Below are positions 1-11,510 of a DNA stretch of 64,000 bases, in pieces. Numbering within the stretch: the first letter of the stretch is position 1; every line of letters starts with the position of its first letter. The position numbers were made by a program, and so were the translations under genes. The DNA is from Azadirachta indica (taxonomy: Eukaryota; Streptophyta; Magnoliopsida; Sapindales; Meliaceae): positions 14,461,744 through 14,525,743 of the forward strand of contig CM040443.1 in the NCBI GenBank assembly GCA_022749755.1. Direction: 5' to 3'. The notes under the pieces are model-generated. The model was given only the letters and a program-made list of their open reading frames with translations. It did no database searches and had not been told where the DNA came from.

Positions 1-1310
1 CTTCAAAACTAAAACAACATATTACTTTACTTGGTCAACCGCACAATGTCCTTTCTAGTCCCAATTTTAGAAACTACTTCAATCTTTGTTTTCTGCACAT
101 TTTCCTTCACAGTCCCAGTTTTAGAAACTATTTTAGTCTATGTTTTCTCAAAAAAAAAAAAAAAAAAAACATAGCGGTAATTTTATTATGCCTTAACATT
201 AAAATGCAAGCAAATAGAATGTTGGGTCAAACACATGATTTGATTATCCATCTAGAACAATTCAAGCAACCACATCCAATTATCCAAATGCAAAACAACA
301 AATCATTCAAAAATCAAATCAATTACCATTGGGTTTTTAAATATTAATAAATGAGTAGAAAGATTACAGGTATATAAGGAGAGATGTACGTGATGATGAT
401 GACCGAAAATATCCAAAAAATGAACGCATGCAACAATTAGGTGGTCACGTATTGGGCATTACTAATAGTGGATCCAAAAAGGCCAACTACGCAAAGCTAG
501 TCAAAAAATTGAGTAGCCAATGAATTTCTTCCAAAGAAGCAATCAAGAAAAAAGGGATCAAGCAGAAAAGAAATACTCAAATACTTACAAATTAAAAGAC
601 TTTTAATATAATATTGGAGTATAAATTTTAATCAATACCTAAAATATGATTGCTATGACCTAATCTAAATGGTACTAGATGATTCATTTATTCAATGACG
701 GGCAATGAGTGGCTACAAAATGCTTTGTCTCATAAAACAATGGCACTAATTAACATATATATTGTAGTGGCAGAGCACTAAATTAAAGCAAACCAGCAAA
801 GTAATAATATTTGCTGCAAAAATCAACTTGAAATCTCCATGGTAATTGATTCAAAGCTACAAGACATGAGAGACGGAATCAACAGATTAACTTTGCAAGA
901 GAAAGCCTTTGTTTTATGCGACTAGCTGACTGTAGAAAAAGAGAGTCAAAGAGTATAGAGAGAAGAAGGACAGTAAAGAGTATTTATAGCTTTGTTGTGA
1001 TTCACTAATTCTTATAAAGACGAAGGAAAAAATTTTAGGGATTTGTCTTTATGGCTTTGTTTTGCTGTGACTCTTGTGAAAACCATGGGGATGGGATGGA
1101 TTTTTGTATGGTGGTGGGTATGGATTATGAATTATGGATAACGAGTATGTTAACGGGTATATAATATGACTACTAAGTACTAAGAAGGGCCAAAAGGCTA
1201 GGCCTACAATTAGCCAGTTCTGCAGGTACTGTAGTAATAGGCAATGATCTCCACTCAAAGTTTCAAACACACCAAACCCAAATGGTCCAAAATAAATTCA
1301 AAATATAATA
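1..1310. other. Left flank, no gene assigned
   Basis: Mixed AT-rich sequence with an A-run at about 150-169. The longest open stretch, on the minus strand at 1049-1270, has no recognisable domain and is probably chance. The only supportable signal is the possible minus-strand core promoter listed separately. Confidence 0.4.
823..988 (-). promoter_or_regulatory. Possible minus-strand core promoter and leader
   Basis: Read on the minus strand, a canonical TATA box (TATAAATA, 988-981) is followed by a pyrimidine-rich stretch and, about 115 bases on, by ATG at 867. That ATG opens a frame of only 14 codons (867-823), so this would be a first exon with a short uORF, or a gene running off the left edge. 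No downstream exon can be recognised. The order TATA, CT-rich leader, ATG is suggestive only. Confidence 0.28.
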
Positions 1311-1329
1311 AAATAAATATAAGTATTTA

Positions 1330-2310
1330 AATTTTAAATTTTAAAATTGAAATTTAACATTTTAACTATTTAACTTTAAGCAATAATTACATGTACAAAT
1401 GTCTTTATATTATGTTAATTATAACTAAGTATGAATGTGATCAATCATTACGTTATGTATTTTTAATTCTTTATTGAATTAATGTTGTAAAAGTTGTTCT
1501 TTGAAATTTTATAATTAACTGAATTATTAATTATAACTGAAAAGATTAATAATTTATTATTACTATTACAGTATTTTTTTAAATCTCCTTCAATATATAA
1601 TTTAATAATATTATATCAATATTATCATTTTAATCTTAAATTTTAAAATTGAAATTTAACATTTTAAGTATTTACTTAACTTAAGCAATAATTACATGTA
1701 TAAATGTCTATATATTATGTTAATTATAACTAAGGGTGAATATGATCAGTCATTACATTATCCATTTTTAATTCTTTGTTGAATTATTGTTGTACATGTT
1801 GTTCTTCGCAATTTTATAATTAATTGAATAATTAATTACAACTAAAAAAATTAATAATTTATTATTACTATTACAATTTTTTTAAAAAAATCTCCTTCAA
1901 TATATAATTTAATAATATTAAATCAATATTGTCATTTTAGTCTTAAATTTTAACATTGAAATTTAATTTTAAAATTGAAATTTAACATTTTAACTATTAA
2001 CTTAAGCAATAATTACATGGATAAATGTCTATATATTATGTTAATTATAACTATGTGTGAATGTGATCAATCATTACATTATCTATTTTTAATTCTTTAT
2101 TGAATTATTGTTATAAATGTTATTCTTTGCAATTTTATAAGTAATTGAATTATTAATTATAACTAAAAAATTTAAAAATTTATTATTACTGTTATAGTAT
2201 TTTTTAAAATCTCCTTCAATATATAATTTAATAATATTAAATCAATATCGTTATTTTAATCTTAAATTTTAAAATTGAAATTTAACATTTTAACTAAGTG
2301 TGAATGTGAT
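1330..2310. repeat. ~300-bp tandem repeat, three copies and a part
   Basis: The phrase TTTTAAAATTGAAATTTAAC recurs at about 1340, 1640, 1967 and 2265, and the sequence between recurrences aligns along its length, including the CAATAATTACATG and TCTCCTTCAATATATAA segments. Units are about 1330-1633, 1634-1943 and 1965-2262, followed by a partial fourth. A small duplication precedes unit 3. It is very AT-rich with no coding frame. Confidence 0.85.
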
Positions 2311-2329
2311 TAGTCTTTACATTATATTA

Positions 2330-3451
2330 GTTATTATTTTTAATTAATTTTTTAGATATAATATTAAATTACTATATTTTATTTGTAATTAATAAGTAAT
2401 AATTGTTGATTATTAAATTGATGATTAGTATCAATTATTTTATTTTCATTAATTATTTTATGGATAATTTAATATTTACTTTTATTTTATTAGTTTGATA
2501 ATATGTGAAATGGTGATTTCACGCGTGAAAATTAATTTATTGTTATTAGAAAAATATAATAAATTCCAATTATATTATAAGATTTAATGAAAAATTAAAA
2601 ATTACTAATATATTTTTAATAATAAATAAAAAATGTAATTATAGAATCTAATTTTTGTTAAATACTTTAAATATGTATTAAAATCAATAAATTGAATATT
2701 TTCTAAAAATTTATATTAAATTTAATAGAGATCATTGTAAAATTAAATTTTTGTATAAATTTTTAAATCTTAAAATCTTAAAATGACATAATTTGCCCCC
2801 ACCATTCTATCTTTTCTCCATAATCATTCGTTATAGCAAGTAAAAACACCTTTTAAAAGTATAAATTACTTGAATAATTGTTAATGTTATACATAAAAAT
2901 TTTGATTTTCATAATTTTATTAGCTTTTAGCATTAAATTTGTGATATTTGAAATTTTGATCAGTATATTTTTTATTTTGGATAATTTTATATCATATAAA
3001 GTAATTTTATAATTTAAAATAATTTAGATTGTAAATTATTTTATGTAAATATAATAATTTAAAATTATTTTCAAATAATTATTAAAGATGATATTATAGT
3101 TGAAATATTATTAATGATAGTTATAAAATTTAGACAATATAAAAATAATTTATTAAATACTTAACTAACTTTAAATATAATTTTTTAGAATAATTTTATT
3201 ATTCAATGTTAGTGGCCCAATGGTAGCATAATTTGTTTATTGCTAGTGCTTGTGTTCAACCCATCCTAATATGTTAGACTTTTTTATTTAAACTTAAACC
3301 AAGTCAAATGAGCCCATGAATCAGGCTTAATGGGCTGTGTCGGGCTCATAAAACTTGAAGCGGGCTTGACCTAGTGCGATATGATTGCTGCGAGTTTAAG
3401 ATTAAATTCCATGGGCCGAGTTAGCCTGGCCCGACCCATTTGTCACCTCTA
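2330..3451 (-). repeat. Dispersed repeat with hAT-like terminus and tRNA-like boxes
   Basis: This AT-rich element resembles 37500-38460 and 39655-40490 in long stretches. Its right end, read on the minus strand, begins TAGAGGTGACAAATGGGTC, which is like the start of many plant hAT-type elements. It abuts the truncated hAT copy at 3452, so it appears to have inserted there. A box-A-like TGGCCCAATGG (3213-3223) and a box-B-like GTGTTCAACCC (3252-3262) lie within. I could not locate the left terminus. The segment 3290-3440 is unusually GC-rich for the area. Confidence 0.5.
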
Positions 3452-4920
3452 TCCATCATACACCTTATCCATTATGATCACATAATCAAAGCAAAGCAAT
3501 TTGTAATGATCATACAAGCTATTAAAGTATTTCGTTCTTTAACAATCAACTCATGAACTTTATTTTCACCAAATAATTTTAAACAAGACAGAAATAAACA
3601 ACAATATATTGGTTTTATTATTATTATTCAATATTTATCATACTTTCTTTCCACATTTTGAGCCATTATTTTAAAAAAAAATACATATTTATTTTCACTC
3701 TAAGCTCGCAGTTGAGTGTGAATCAAATTTAATTGACATAAAAATTAGTTAGATGTCACATACAAAGAACTTGAAAATTCCAAAGTATTATCATAAAATA
3801 CCTACAAAAATCTTAATAAAGTATCGAGCATACAAACACGGATACATTGAGCCTCTAAGCATTTAAACACCTTTTGAAACTTTTATGTAGATTCTAATAT
3901 CAAATAAGTTAAATTCTATCTAGTAGGAACATTTAAGCATACAAGCTTTTTTGAAGCAATAGTGCATTAAATCCACTTTTCAAAACTTTCAACATATCTT
4001 TAAATCCTTTATTCTCTACAACTTTAAATGACATCCTATCTTTTATAATAAATTTAGCAACTACTTCTCTATAAGCTTCAATACTGTAGCTAGTTACAAC
4101 AAATTTGCCTACCTCCTCTCCAGTTTTCATTGGTTGAAAACATAAAATTTTTTGCTTTTCATCCTTTCAACCCAAATATTTTGTACATCTTTCTTTTATG
4201 TGAGTCCATAAATTAGATGTTCCTTTCTTTGAACCACAAACATATTCCACACCACAATAAAAACATTTTACCTTAGATTTAGATGGATCTGAACTTATTT
4301 TCTTAAAAATTATCCAAGCATGTGAACAACAATTTCTTTTTCTCTTTCCAAAAGATATTGTAGTATCATCATTGACAGTAGGCGTACCTTCAAGCTCATT
4401 TAAAGAAATTAAAGTTAGAAAAATTAGATTTTTTTCCTTTATCGAACCAAGAGGTCATCTACAACATAAAATAAAAAATAATTTAATTAGTTAATAATGT
4501 CAAAAGAAACTAAATTGTACAAACTAAACGTTAATAAGTATCAAAACGAAATGGTATAAGTTGAATAATATAAAAAATACGTATAATTATAAAAAAAAAA
4601 GAAAATGACACTAATATAAAATAATTCAATTACTCAATAATATTAAAGAAAATAATTCATACAAATTAAATATTAATAAGCACAAATAAATTGAATGATA
4701 TAAAAAATTTAACATTAATATTAATAATCTATTAAAAATGTAAAATATTAGCAATAAAATCTACCTTTGATTTGAAGGTGTTATGGAAAAAATTCAATTT
4801 GCAGAGTGGGAGGCACATTGAAGAAAACAATTGACAAGCGTTAAAGGGGATTTAAAGGAAGTAATTTAATTTTCAGTCGAAAAAAATTGCAGAGGCATTC
4901 TGATAATGATAGAGGTAGCT
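3452..4920 (-). pseudogene. Truncated hAT transposase copy A
   Basis: This is a decayed hAT-family transposase relative of the larger copy at 5897-11502. On the minus strand, 4330-4190 encodes a BED-type zinc finger: the CFYC pair, then the THIKERC ligands. An in-frame TGA follows about four residues later (near 4166). The frame 4130-3933 continues with the usual hAT segment (VVENKGFKDMLKVLKSGF). It then jumps at about 3960-3985 straight to sequence matching 8110-8175 of copy B, so about 0.5 kb of the central transposase is deleted. The region from 3500 to 3900 aligns with 7340-8110. The C-terminal dimerisation domain is missing, being cut off by the element ending at 3451. It cannot encode an active protein. 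Confidence 0.75.
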
Positions 4921-4929
4921 TAGATTGAA

Positions 4930-5360
4930 TGAACTCTCTCTTTTTTCTCTTTTCTATTTAGTAATTCGTAAAATCTCTCCCATACTTTTCTCTTTTTTAT
5001 TATATATTATCTCTCTTCATTATTTTTTTTCATTTTAATTATCATTTACAAATTGAAAAACTCAAAAATTTAAATAACTATTTTAATTTTGATTTGAATT
5101 ATCACTTGAAAAACTTAAAAATTTAAATCAAAATTATTTTAATTAATTAATTAATTTAAAAAAACTCATTAATTTTTTAAAAATTTATTATAATATATAA
5201 ATATTCAAAAAAAAATTAATTCATGAATTTTAATTTATAAATGATAATTAAAATTAAAAAATATTTGAGAAGAGAGAAGATGTAATAAATAAACTTTATA
5301 ATAGAAGAGAGATTAATAAATTAGAAGTAAAAAAGAAAAGAAAAAGACATAAAAGACTCT
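4930..5360. mobile_element. Inverted-repeat MITE-like element
   Basis: The left arm (about 4960-5060, TCTCTCTTC then TTTTAATTATCATTTA) is the imperfect reverse complement of the right arm (about 5222-5345, TAAATGATAATTAAAATTAAA then GAGAAGAGAGAAG). They flank a roughly 160-base AT-rich centre containing a direct repeat of AAAAATTTAAAT. The structure is a long hairpin with no coding capacity. I could not fix exact termini or a target duplication. Confidence 0.5.
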
Positions 5361-5888
5361 ATTAAATGAGTTAGTAAGAATTTTTTGATATTTGTTATAT
5401 GCAATCTTGACCCTCTACTTATCCTTAATCTAAGAGGTAATAATTGATGTACAAATTTATGTAAAAAAAAAAAAAGGTTATTGATCCTGTCTTATATATA
5501 TAGTCTTTCTCTAATGATGTTGCAATTAGTTAAGCTAACATTATCAAGCCTTTTAGTAATTTTCTAATAATTAATTTTAACAATCTATGAAGATGAAGAT
5601 GAAAAAGACAAGTGCCATTTTGTTTCTTGTAGTTTGCTATTTTGTACAAGTTGCAAGTACCAAGTTGCAAGTACCAAAAAGAAGAAGCGGCAGATAAGAG
5701 AGAAAAAGTGGGATATTAGGGCTTTTTATTTTTTATTAATTTTTATTAGATATAATTTTTTAGATTTTATTTAATTATATTTATTAAATTATATATTATT
5801 TGTTATTTGTAAAGACCATTATGCCTTTTTTAAATTTTTAGTAGTTATTATTTATTTTTTTGCAAGGACCATTATACCCTTTTGATTG

Positions 5889-5896
5889 CTAATAGT
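5889..5896. repeat. hAT target-site duplication, left
   Basis: CTAATAGT lies directly outside the left terminus. It pairs with CTAACAGT at 11503-11510, 7 of 8 identical. Confidence 0.7.
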
Positions 5897-6864
5897 TAAG
5901 GATATTTAACGAATCAAATTGAGCGAATTTAATTAAATCCATATACAATTCAACAAGTGACGGATTGGTACTTTTCCAACTCAACTTGATCCATCCTATA
6001 ATAGAATCTAACCCACCCAACCAATTAAAAAGTTTTTCAAATCCGATCTGATTTAATCTGATCCAAATAAATTAAAAATATTTTAATTTTAATATTGGTT
6101 ATATATATTTCATTAACAAAAATTATTAAGATAATAGTATATAATATATTTAAGCTTTCAAAGAAATATTGAAATATATCAATTCAAAATCAATAATAAT
6201 AAATAAATATATAAAAAAAATTTAAGTTAGTCTACAGTAAAAAGTTTAGAGAAACTTTATTAAGAAAGAAATAAACCAGCAAATCCTGTTTTGGCATGTT
6301 ATGCGTAATATAGTTTTTTTTTTTTTTGCTCATAGTTTTGTAAGCCTGTTTTGGCATCAATAACCAAAAGAAAATAAACCAGCAAATCCAAGAAATTAAC
6401 ATATTCAACCCACTACAACATGGCAAACTACCTGACGGCAACATAGGCAGTAGTAGCAATACAACATGATGACAACTAAAATGAGGCATAAATTGCAAAA
6501 TTTAGCAGTAGCGGTGACATTGCAGAATATGAAAATTAACCGCAATTTTCTTTGTCCCTAGCAGAAGCAAGGTTACAACAAAACAAGTAATTAGCAACCA
6601 CATTAAATATAAGCATAAAATTTGTATAATCAGCAGAAATTTTGAATATACAAATAGTTATAATTTGTTTGTTTAATAAATAAAAATATTAATAAATCTA
6701 GTAAAAAGTAATGACTCCATTTACTTATAATCTTAAAATAAAATATTCATCATCATTAAATGTAGTCTTTTCATCACCTAAAATCTCTATAAGGAATAGA
6801 AAAAAAATGGATAACTTAGAAAATATAATTTTAACAAAATTATAATAATAAGTATATGATTTAT

Positions 6865-8735
6865 TTATTTACCTATCTCAATATATACAATTTCATCCAT
6901 TGTTTCATGAAGATTTATTGATGAAGAACATATCCAATTTTGTATACAAATAAGTGTATTCACGGTTCTTGTAGATAATGACTCCATTAAGTATCGGTCA
7001 AGAATACGACCACCAACATTAAATGTTGACTCATATGCTACAGTAAAGACAGGTATTGTCAAAATATCTCGAGTGACATATGACAAAATTTTATATTTTG
7101 AAGAATTAAATTTCCACCAATCAAGCATATCAAAATCTTCACTTTTTATGTTCTCAAATGGCTCCATTAAGCATTGATCCATTTCTATTTTGCACTTTTC
7201 ACCGTCAAACTTTTTTACAAGTTTCTTATAACCACTTTCAAATAGCTTCCTAACATCAATCTCATCAATGTCAACTTCTAGCTCATGTCTATTATGCACT
7301 TCATCTATTATTACCACATCATTAGAGTAAAGTACTTTGTAACGATCATAAAAGCTATTCAAAGTATTTCATACTTCAACAATCAACTCATTAGCTTTAT
7401 TTTCACTGAATAATATAGAAAAAAATACTTCAAAAGACATTTTTCGTGGCAAGGATCAAGCAATAACATATTGATTTTGTTATAACTTCCCCCAATATTT
7501 GTCATGCTTTTTTTTTTTTTTTTTCCATATTTTGAGCCATTATTTTCAGCAGAATTTTTCTGTCGTGCCCCCTCGCTTATTGATGTCAGGGTCTAATTCC
7601 ATGATAATAGTATTTTGATGTTTGGGCTTTTTTGTTTTTTGTTTTCAAATGTAATATTTGCATATGTGGAGAAAACAGAAAATGTATTGGCCTGCAGTAA
7701 TGGAACCCCCAAGGACTTACTAGATTCAAAATTAATACATACGAGGAAATATGCCTCTGATTTCCCAGAACGTTTCTTTTTTGTCTGGTTTCCTTGATCA
7801 TTGTTTGCAAGTGTCTTGTGTTGTTGGATCTGTACTTGATTCAGCTTGCATTAACTTTCACTCCAAACTCGCAATTGAGTGCAAATCAAACTTAATTTAC
7901 TCAAACATTTATTAGATGTCACATATAAAGAACCTAAAAATTGCAAAGTAGTATCATAAAAATCTTAAAAAACTTAATGAAGTAACAAACATATTCCAAT
8001 TCCAAAGTATTTGGAGCCCTTTTGTTTTCACCAACACAAAACTCACGAATAAATTATTCATCATGAACCTCTAAATGTTCAAACACTTTTTAAAACTTTT
8101 CAGCATATTCTCACATAAAATAAGTTAAATTCCATCTAGTAGGAACATCTAAACATACAAGTTTTTTGAAGGAATTTTTTCTCACTTAACATGTGTCTTA
8201 AACTTTTGTAACCTTGATGATGAAGTCCTAACAAATTTGACAACATTACGAATTTTAGCAATTGACTCATTATAATCTTTCAAACCTTCCATAACAATAA
8301 GATTCAATATATGTGCACTGCATCTCACATGCATGAATTGGCCCCTAAAATTGTTTCATTCCAATTACTCACTCCTTCTACTAAATATGAAATATCCATA
8401 CCATTAGAAATTGCATTATCAACAATTATTGTAAAAATTCTCTCAATGCCTAATCTAATAAACATGTCTCCAATTATTTACCAATTGTTTCACCTTTGTG
8501 ATCAGCAACTTGATAAAAATTTAATATTTTCTTTGCAACTTCCAATTATCATCAATGCAATATGCAATAAGACACATATAATTAAGATTTTAAATTGAAG
8601 TCCATATGTCTATGCTCAGGTAAACTCTTTGACCACTACTAACAAAAAAGTTTTTTAAATTTTGTTTTTCTTTTTTATAAAGTTGCAAAACATCATGTGC
8701 AACAAGAATTCGAGAAAACACTGATATATTAATTT
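6865..8735 (-). pseudogene. hAT transposase core and dimerisation domain (broken)
   Basis: Minus-strand 8735-8450 translates as a typical hAT catalytic-domain opening (HDVLQLYKKEKQNLKNFF, later IDIWTSI, a stop, NLNYMCLIAYCIDDNWKLQ). The frame at 7362-6865 (165 codons open) ends with the hAT C-terminal dimerisation domain: DMLDWWKFNSSKYKILSYV, then VAYESTFNVGGRILD and LICIQNWI. The middle is broken by stops and by a roughly 310-base insertion. The 165-codon frame is therefore a relic piece, not an independent gene. Confidence 0.8.
7548..7857. other. ~310-bp insertion inside the hAT transposase
   Basis: Copy A runs uninterrupted from TTGAGCCATTATTTT (about 3660) to TTTCACTCTAAGCTCGCA (about 3695). 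In copy B the same two flanks (ending about 7547 and resuming about 7858) are separated by roughly 310 bases of less AT-rich, unrelated sequence. A 60-codon frame on the + strand (7615-7797) and a 74-codon frame on the minus strand overlap it. Neither resembles a protein I know. It could be a small transposon or a captured host fragment. Confidence 0.6.
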
Positions 8736-10192
8736 TTACTATATAAGTATATTTAAATTATTTATTATTAATTAGCAAACTTAACATTATTTAGTCCGTT
8801 TTAAATAATTATTTTTCTTTCTAAATATTTTACTTTTATTTTGTAGGTGTTGATGTGTTTTAACATGAAAGACATGAAAACAAAGTATAAAAGTACGTTT
8901 GCTAGCTATTCATAAAAATTATAAAGTTTTATTCTTGGGGACCAAAATGCAAGCAAATGAGGATTACAATATAAAAATATCAACATATAAACTTAAATTC
9001 AAAATAATTAAAAGTAAAGAGATTTAATTGAAATTTGTCTCACAATTGGCCTTTGTCGGCAGAATTAATGGCCTGGCAATCATGGCACAACCGTGCCATC
9101 CCTTCTGCCTCCTAGGCGTCCCCACGCCGAAAACAGCGTTCTCGTGCCACCTGGGTTTAAACTTAAGGATTCTTACATGATTTTTTATCTTTAAATTACG
9201 AACCGATGACCAAATTAAATGGGTTTTAGGTTTTTATGTTTTTTCAAGGATTAGCTTCCATTACCCACCTTTGAATATAGAGTTTTAGACAGAGAAGAGA
9301 ATGAGAGGGAAAAATTTACAGAGAGAAAGCTGCATTTAGAAGAAGAGAATGATGGAAGCTTAATCTCTTAAAGAAAAAAGCTCTCCAAATTATAATTTTA
9401 GCTCTTCCTTCTTCTTACTTTGTCTTGAACTGAATAAATTAAAGTTTATTGATTGTGCTATTATTTGTTAAATTCATATTTATAAGATTTAAGGTTTTTA
9501 TTATGTGTTATTAGACTTATTTTTTAGGGTAATGATTTAATCTATTGAAAACATTTATTTTTTTAAAATTATATTGTTTTTTATTTGATATATTGTATTA
9601 AGTATTTTTTATGATGATTAATACTTTTAAAATTTAACTAGTATTTGAATGAAATGTGGATTGATACGAGTTAAGAAGTGATTATCATATTTAAACCGTG
9701 TGATAAATACCGTAAATTACATGTTAAATAGAGATATACTAATATAATTTACATAGTTTAATTGAAAATTATTACTAATCGTAATAAATTTCTATTTAAT
9801 TAATTTCACATAGGATATAGTGAATTCTTAGGTGAAAAGTAGTTTCTACTAATTTTGAGAGAGACTCTCAAATAAATTAAGATAATTAATTAACAATACA
9901 GATATTAAATTATAATAGTATCAATTGAAGAATTGGATGTGACTAATTAAGATGAAATCATTCACCCTAGATTGTTCCATTAATTTGTATCTTTTAATTA
10001 GTTTATTAAGTAGTTAATTTTTGTTTATTTTACTGTCTTAATCAAATTATTCGATTTTTTTAAATAAATTCAAAATTAATTATTTTCGGTACTTAATTGA
10101 GTAACATTTCTCCTAAAATCGACATCTTCTTATTAGTATATTATTTGTTACGATCCCGTGTATTTGTAGGCATACTAAATCTACTTAAAAAA
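8736..10192 (+). mobile_element. 1.46-kb nested insertion in the hAT, probably LTR-retroelement-derived
   Basis: This segment sits exactly between transposase codons ending KDMLNVF (10193) and codons beginning about ISVFSRIL (8735), which are normally contiguous in hAT proteins. It contains a GC-rich block (9060-9170), an A/G-rich leader-like stretch (9280-9420) and, near its right end, ACGATCCCGTGTATTTGTAG (10150-10169). That motif resembles the sequence before the primer-binding site in plant Tat/Athila-type Ty3-gypsy elements. There is no gag or pol frame. The retroelement assignment is from memory. Confidence 0.45.
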
Positions 10193-10680
10193 CATTCAAC
10201 ATATCTTTAAATCCTTCACTCTCGACAACTCTTAAGGGCATCTCAATTTTTATAATAAATTTTACAATTACTTCTTTATAAGATTCAACACTATAACTTG
10301 TTGTGACAAGTTTGCCTACCCCATCTGCGAATTTTATAGGTTGAAAACATAAAATCTTTTGTTTTTTATCCTCTCAACCTAAATATTTTGTATATCTCTC
10401 CTTGATATGAGTTAATAAATTAGATGTTTCTTGTTTTAAGCTATAAACATATTCTACACAACAATACAAACATTTTGTCCTAGGTTTCGATGAATCATAA
10501 TTGATTTATTTAAAAAGAAGCCAAGCTTCCGAAAAGATTTTTTTTTCGTTTTCCAAAAGATATTATAGTATTATCCACAACATTAGGCATACCTTTAAGC
10601 TCACTTGGAGAAATAGGATTTTTTTACTTTATCAAATCTGGAAGTTTTCTACAACATGAAATAAAAATTAATTCAATTAA
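10193..10680 (-). pseudogene. hAT transposase N-terminus, BED finger (broken)
   Basis: Minus-strand translation of about 10500-10380 gives a BED-like finger (KCLYC, then SNLLTHIKERY). The last ligand has changed to Tyr where copy A has Cys, and a stop lies a few residues before the finger. Downstream, 10290-10193 matches the copy A segment ending KDMLNVF, after which the nested insertion cuts the frame. It is the first part of the same transposase that resumes at 8735. Confidence 0.7.
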
Positions 10681-11502
10681 TCAATAATATAAAAAGAAAA
10701 TATATTGTACAAACTGAACATTAATAAAATAGTACACACAAATATAATTATATACATTGAATAATATAAAAAATTATGTATGATCATAAAAGAAAACCTG
10801 ATTAAATATAATTATATATAGAAATTTTACACTAATATTTAGTGGTCCATTATAAAATATTAAAGAAATTACCTTTTAATGTGAGTTGAAAGTAATTGAA
10901 CAAGAATTTAGTAAGAATCAAAGGAAATTGAAATGAAATTTTCGGGTTTAAGTGAGAATTAAAAAATTTAGAGGGAACAAAAAAACTAAATGCGAAATGA
11001 TGGGAGCTAAATGAATTATTTTATGAATGCTAATGGATTTTGCAAGTGAAGTTACAGAGCAGCACACAATTGAACTGAATGAAAGATTAGGATTTATCGA
11101 TTTAGGGTAAACTATTTTCCTTTTTATTTTATTTTATTATTTTAATAATTATTTTGTTGGCCCTACAAAATTATAACACTATTTTTTCTTTTTTTTTTTT
11201 TGTTTTACTATTTGTTTATTTTTTCTTTAATTTATTTTATTTTTTAATCTAATAATTAAAATTATTGGACTTTTTCTATATATTTTTTTTTTATTTTATT
11301 TAAAATATTTATTATATTATTTTTAGTAGATCTAATTTGAATTTTGGCAAATTGATGATGTGAATTCCCAATTCAATCTACTGAGAGCAAATTTCAAATT
11401 TTTTAATCCAACCTGATCCATTCATTTACCAAACATGTTAAAGATAGATTAAATCGGATCTAATTATGCGGATTAGATCAAATTGGATTTTCAACATCCC
11501 TA

Positions 11503-11510
11503 CTAACAGT
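11503..11510. repeat. hAT target-site duplication, right
   Basis: CTAACAGT lies directly outside the right terminus and pairs with CTAATAGT at 5889-5896. Confidence 0.7.

Larger units (their letters stand above)
5897..11502 (-). mobile_element. Full-length hAT transposon (dead), copy B
   Basis: The left end TAAGGATATTTAACGAATC (5897) and the right end, which reads TAGGGATGTTGAAAATCC on the minus strand from 11502, are degenerate terminal inverted repeats. Immediately outside lie CTAATAGT (5889-5896) and CTAACAGT (11503-11510), an 8-bp target duplication with one change; 8 bp is the hAT hallmark. The transposase is on the minus strand: BED finger about 10500-10300, RNase-H-like region 8735-7860, dimerisation domain 7362-6865. 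The order and the 5.6-kb size fit an autonomous Ac-like element swollen by two insertions (8736-10192 and about 7548-7857). Multiple stops show it is inactive. Confidence 0.8.

Noticed and set aside
1049..1270. 73-codon minus-strand frame
   Set aside because: No recognisable domain and low-complexity His/Pro/Ser tail; likely chance.
3213..3262. Genuine tRNA gene
   Set aside because: A- and B-box-like words are present but no cloverleaf stems or anticodon loop can be formed from the flanks.
6865..7362. 165-codon open frame as an independent gene
   Set aside because: It is the C-terminal dimerisation part of the hAT transposase, inside an element with matching termini and target duplication.
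7615..7797. 60-codon + strand frame as a gene
   Set aside because: It lies in the insertion within the transposase, has no domain, and overlaps an equally long minus-strand frame.
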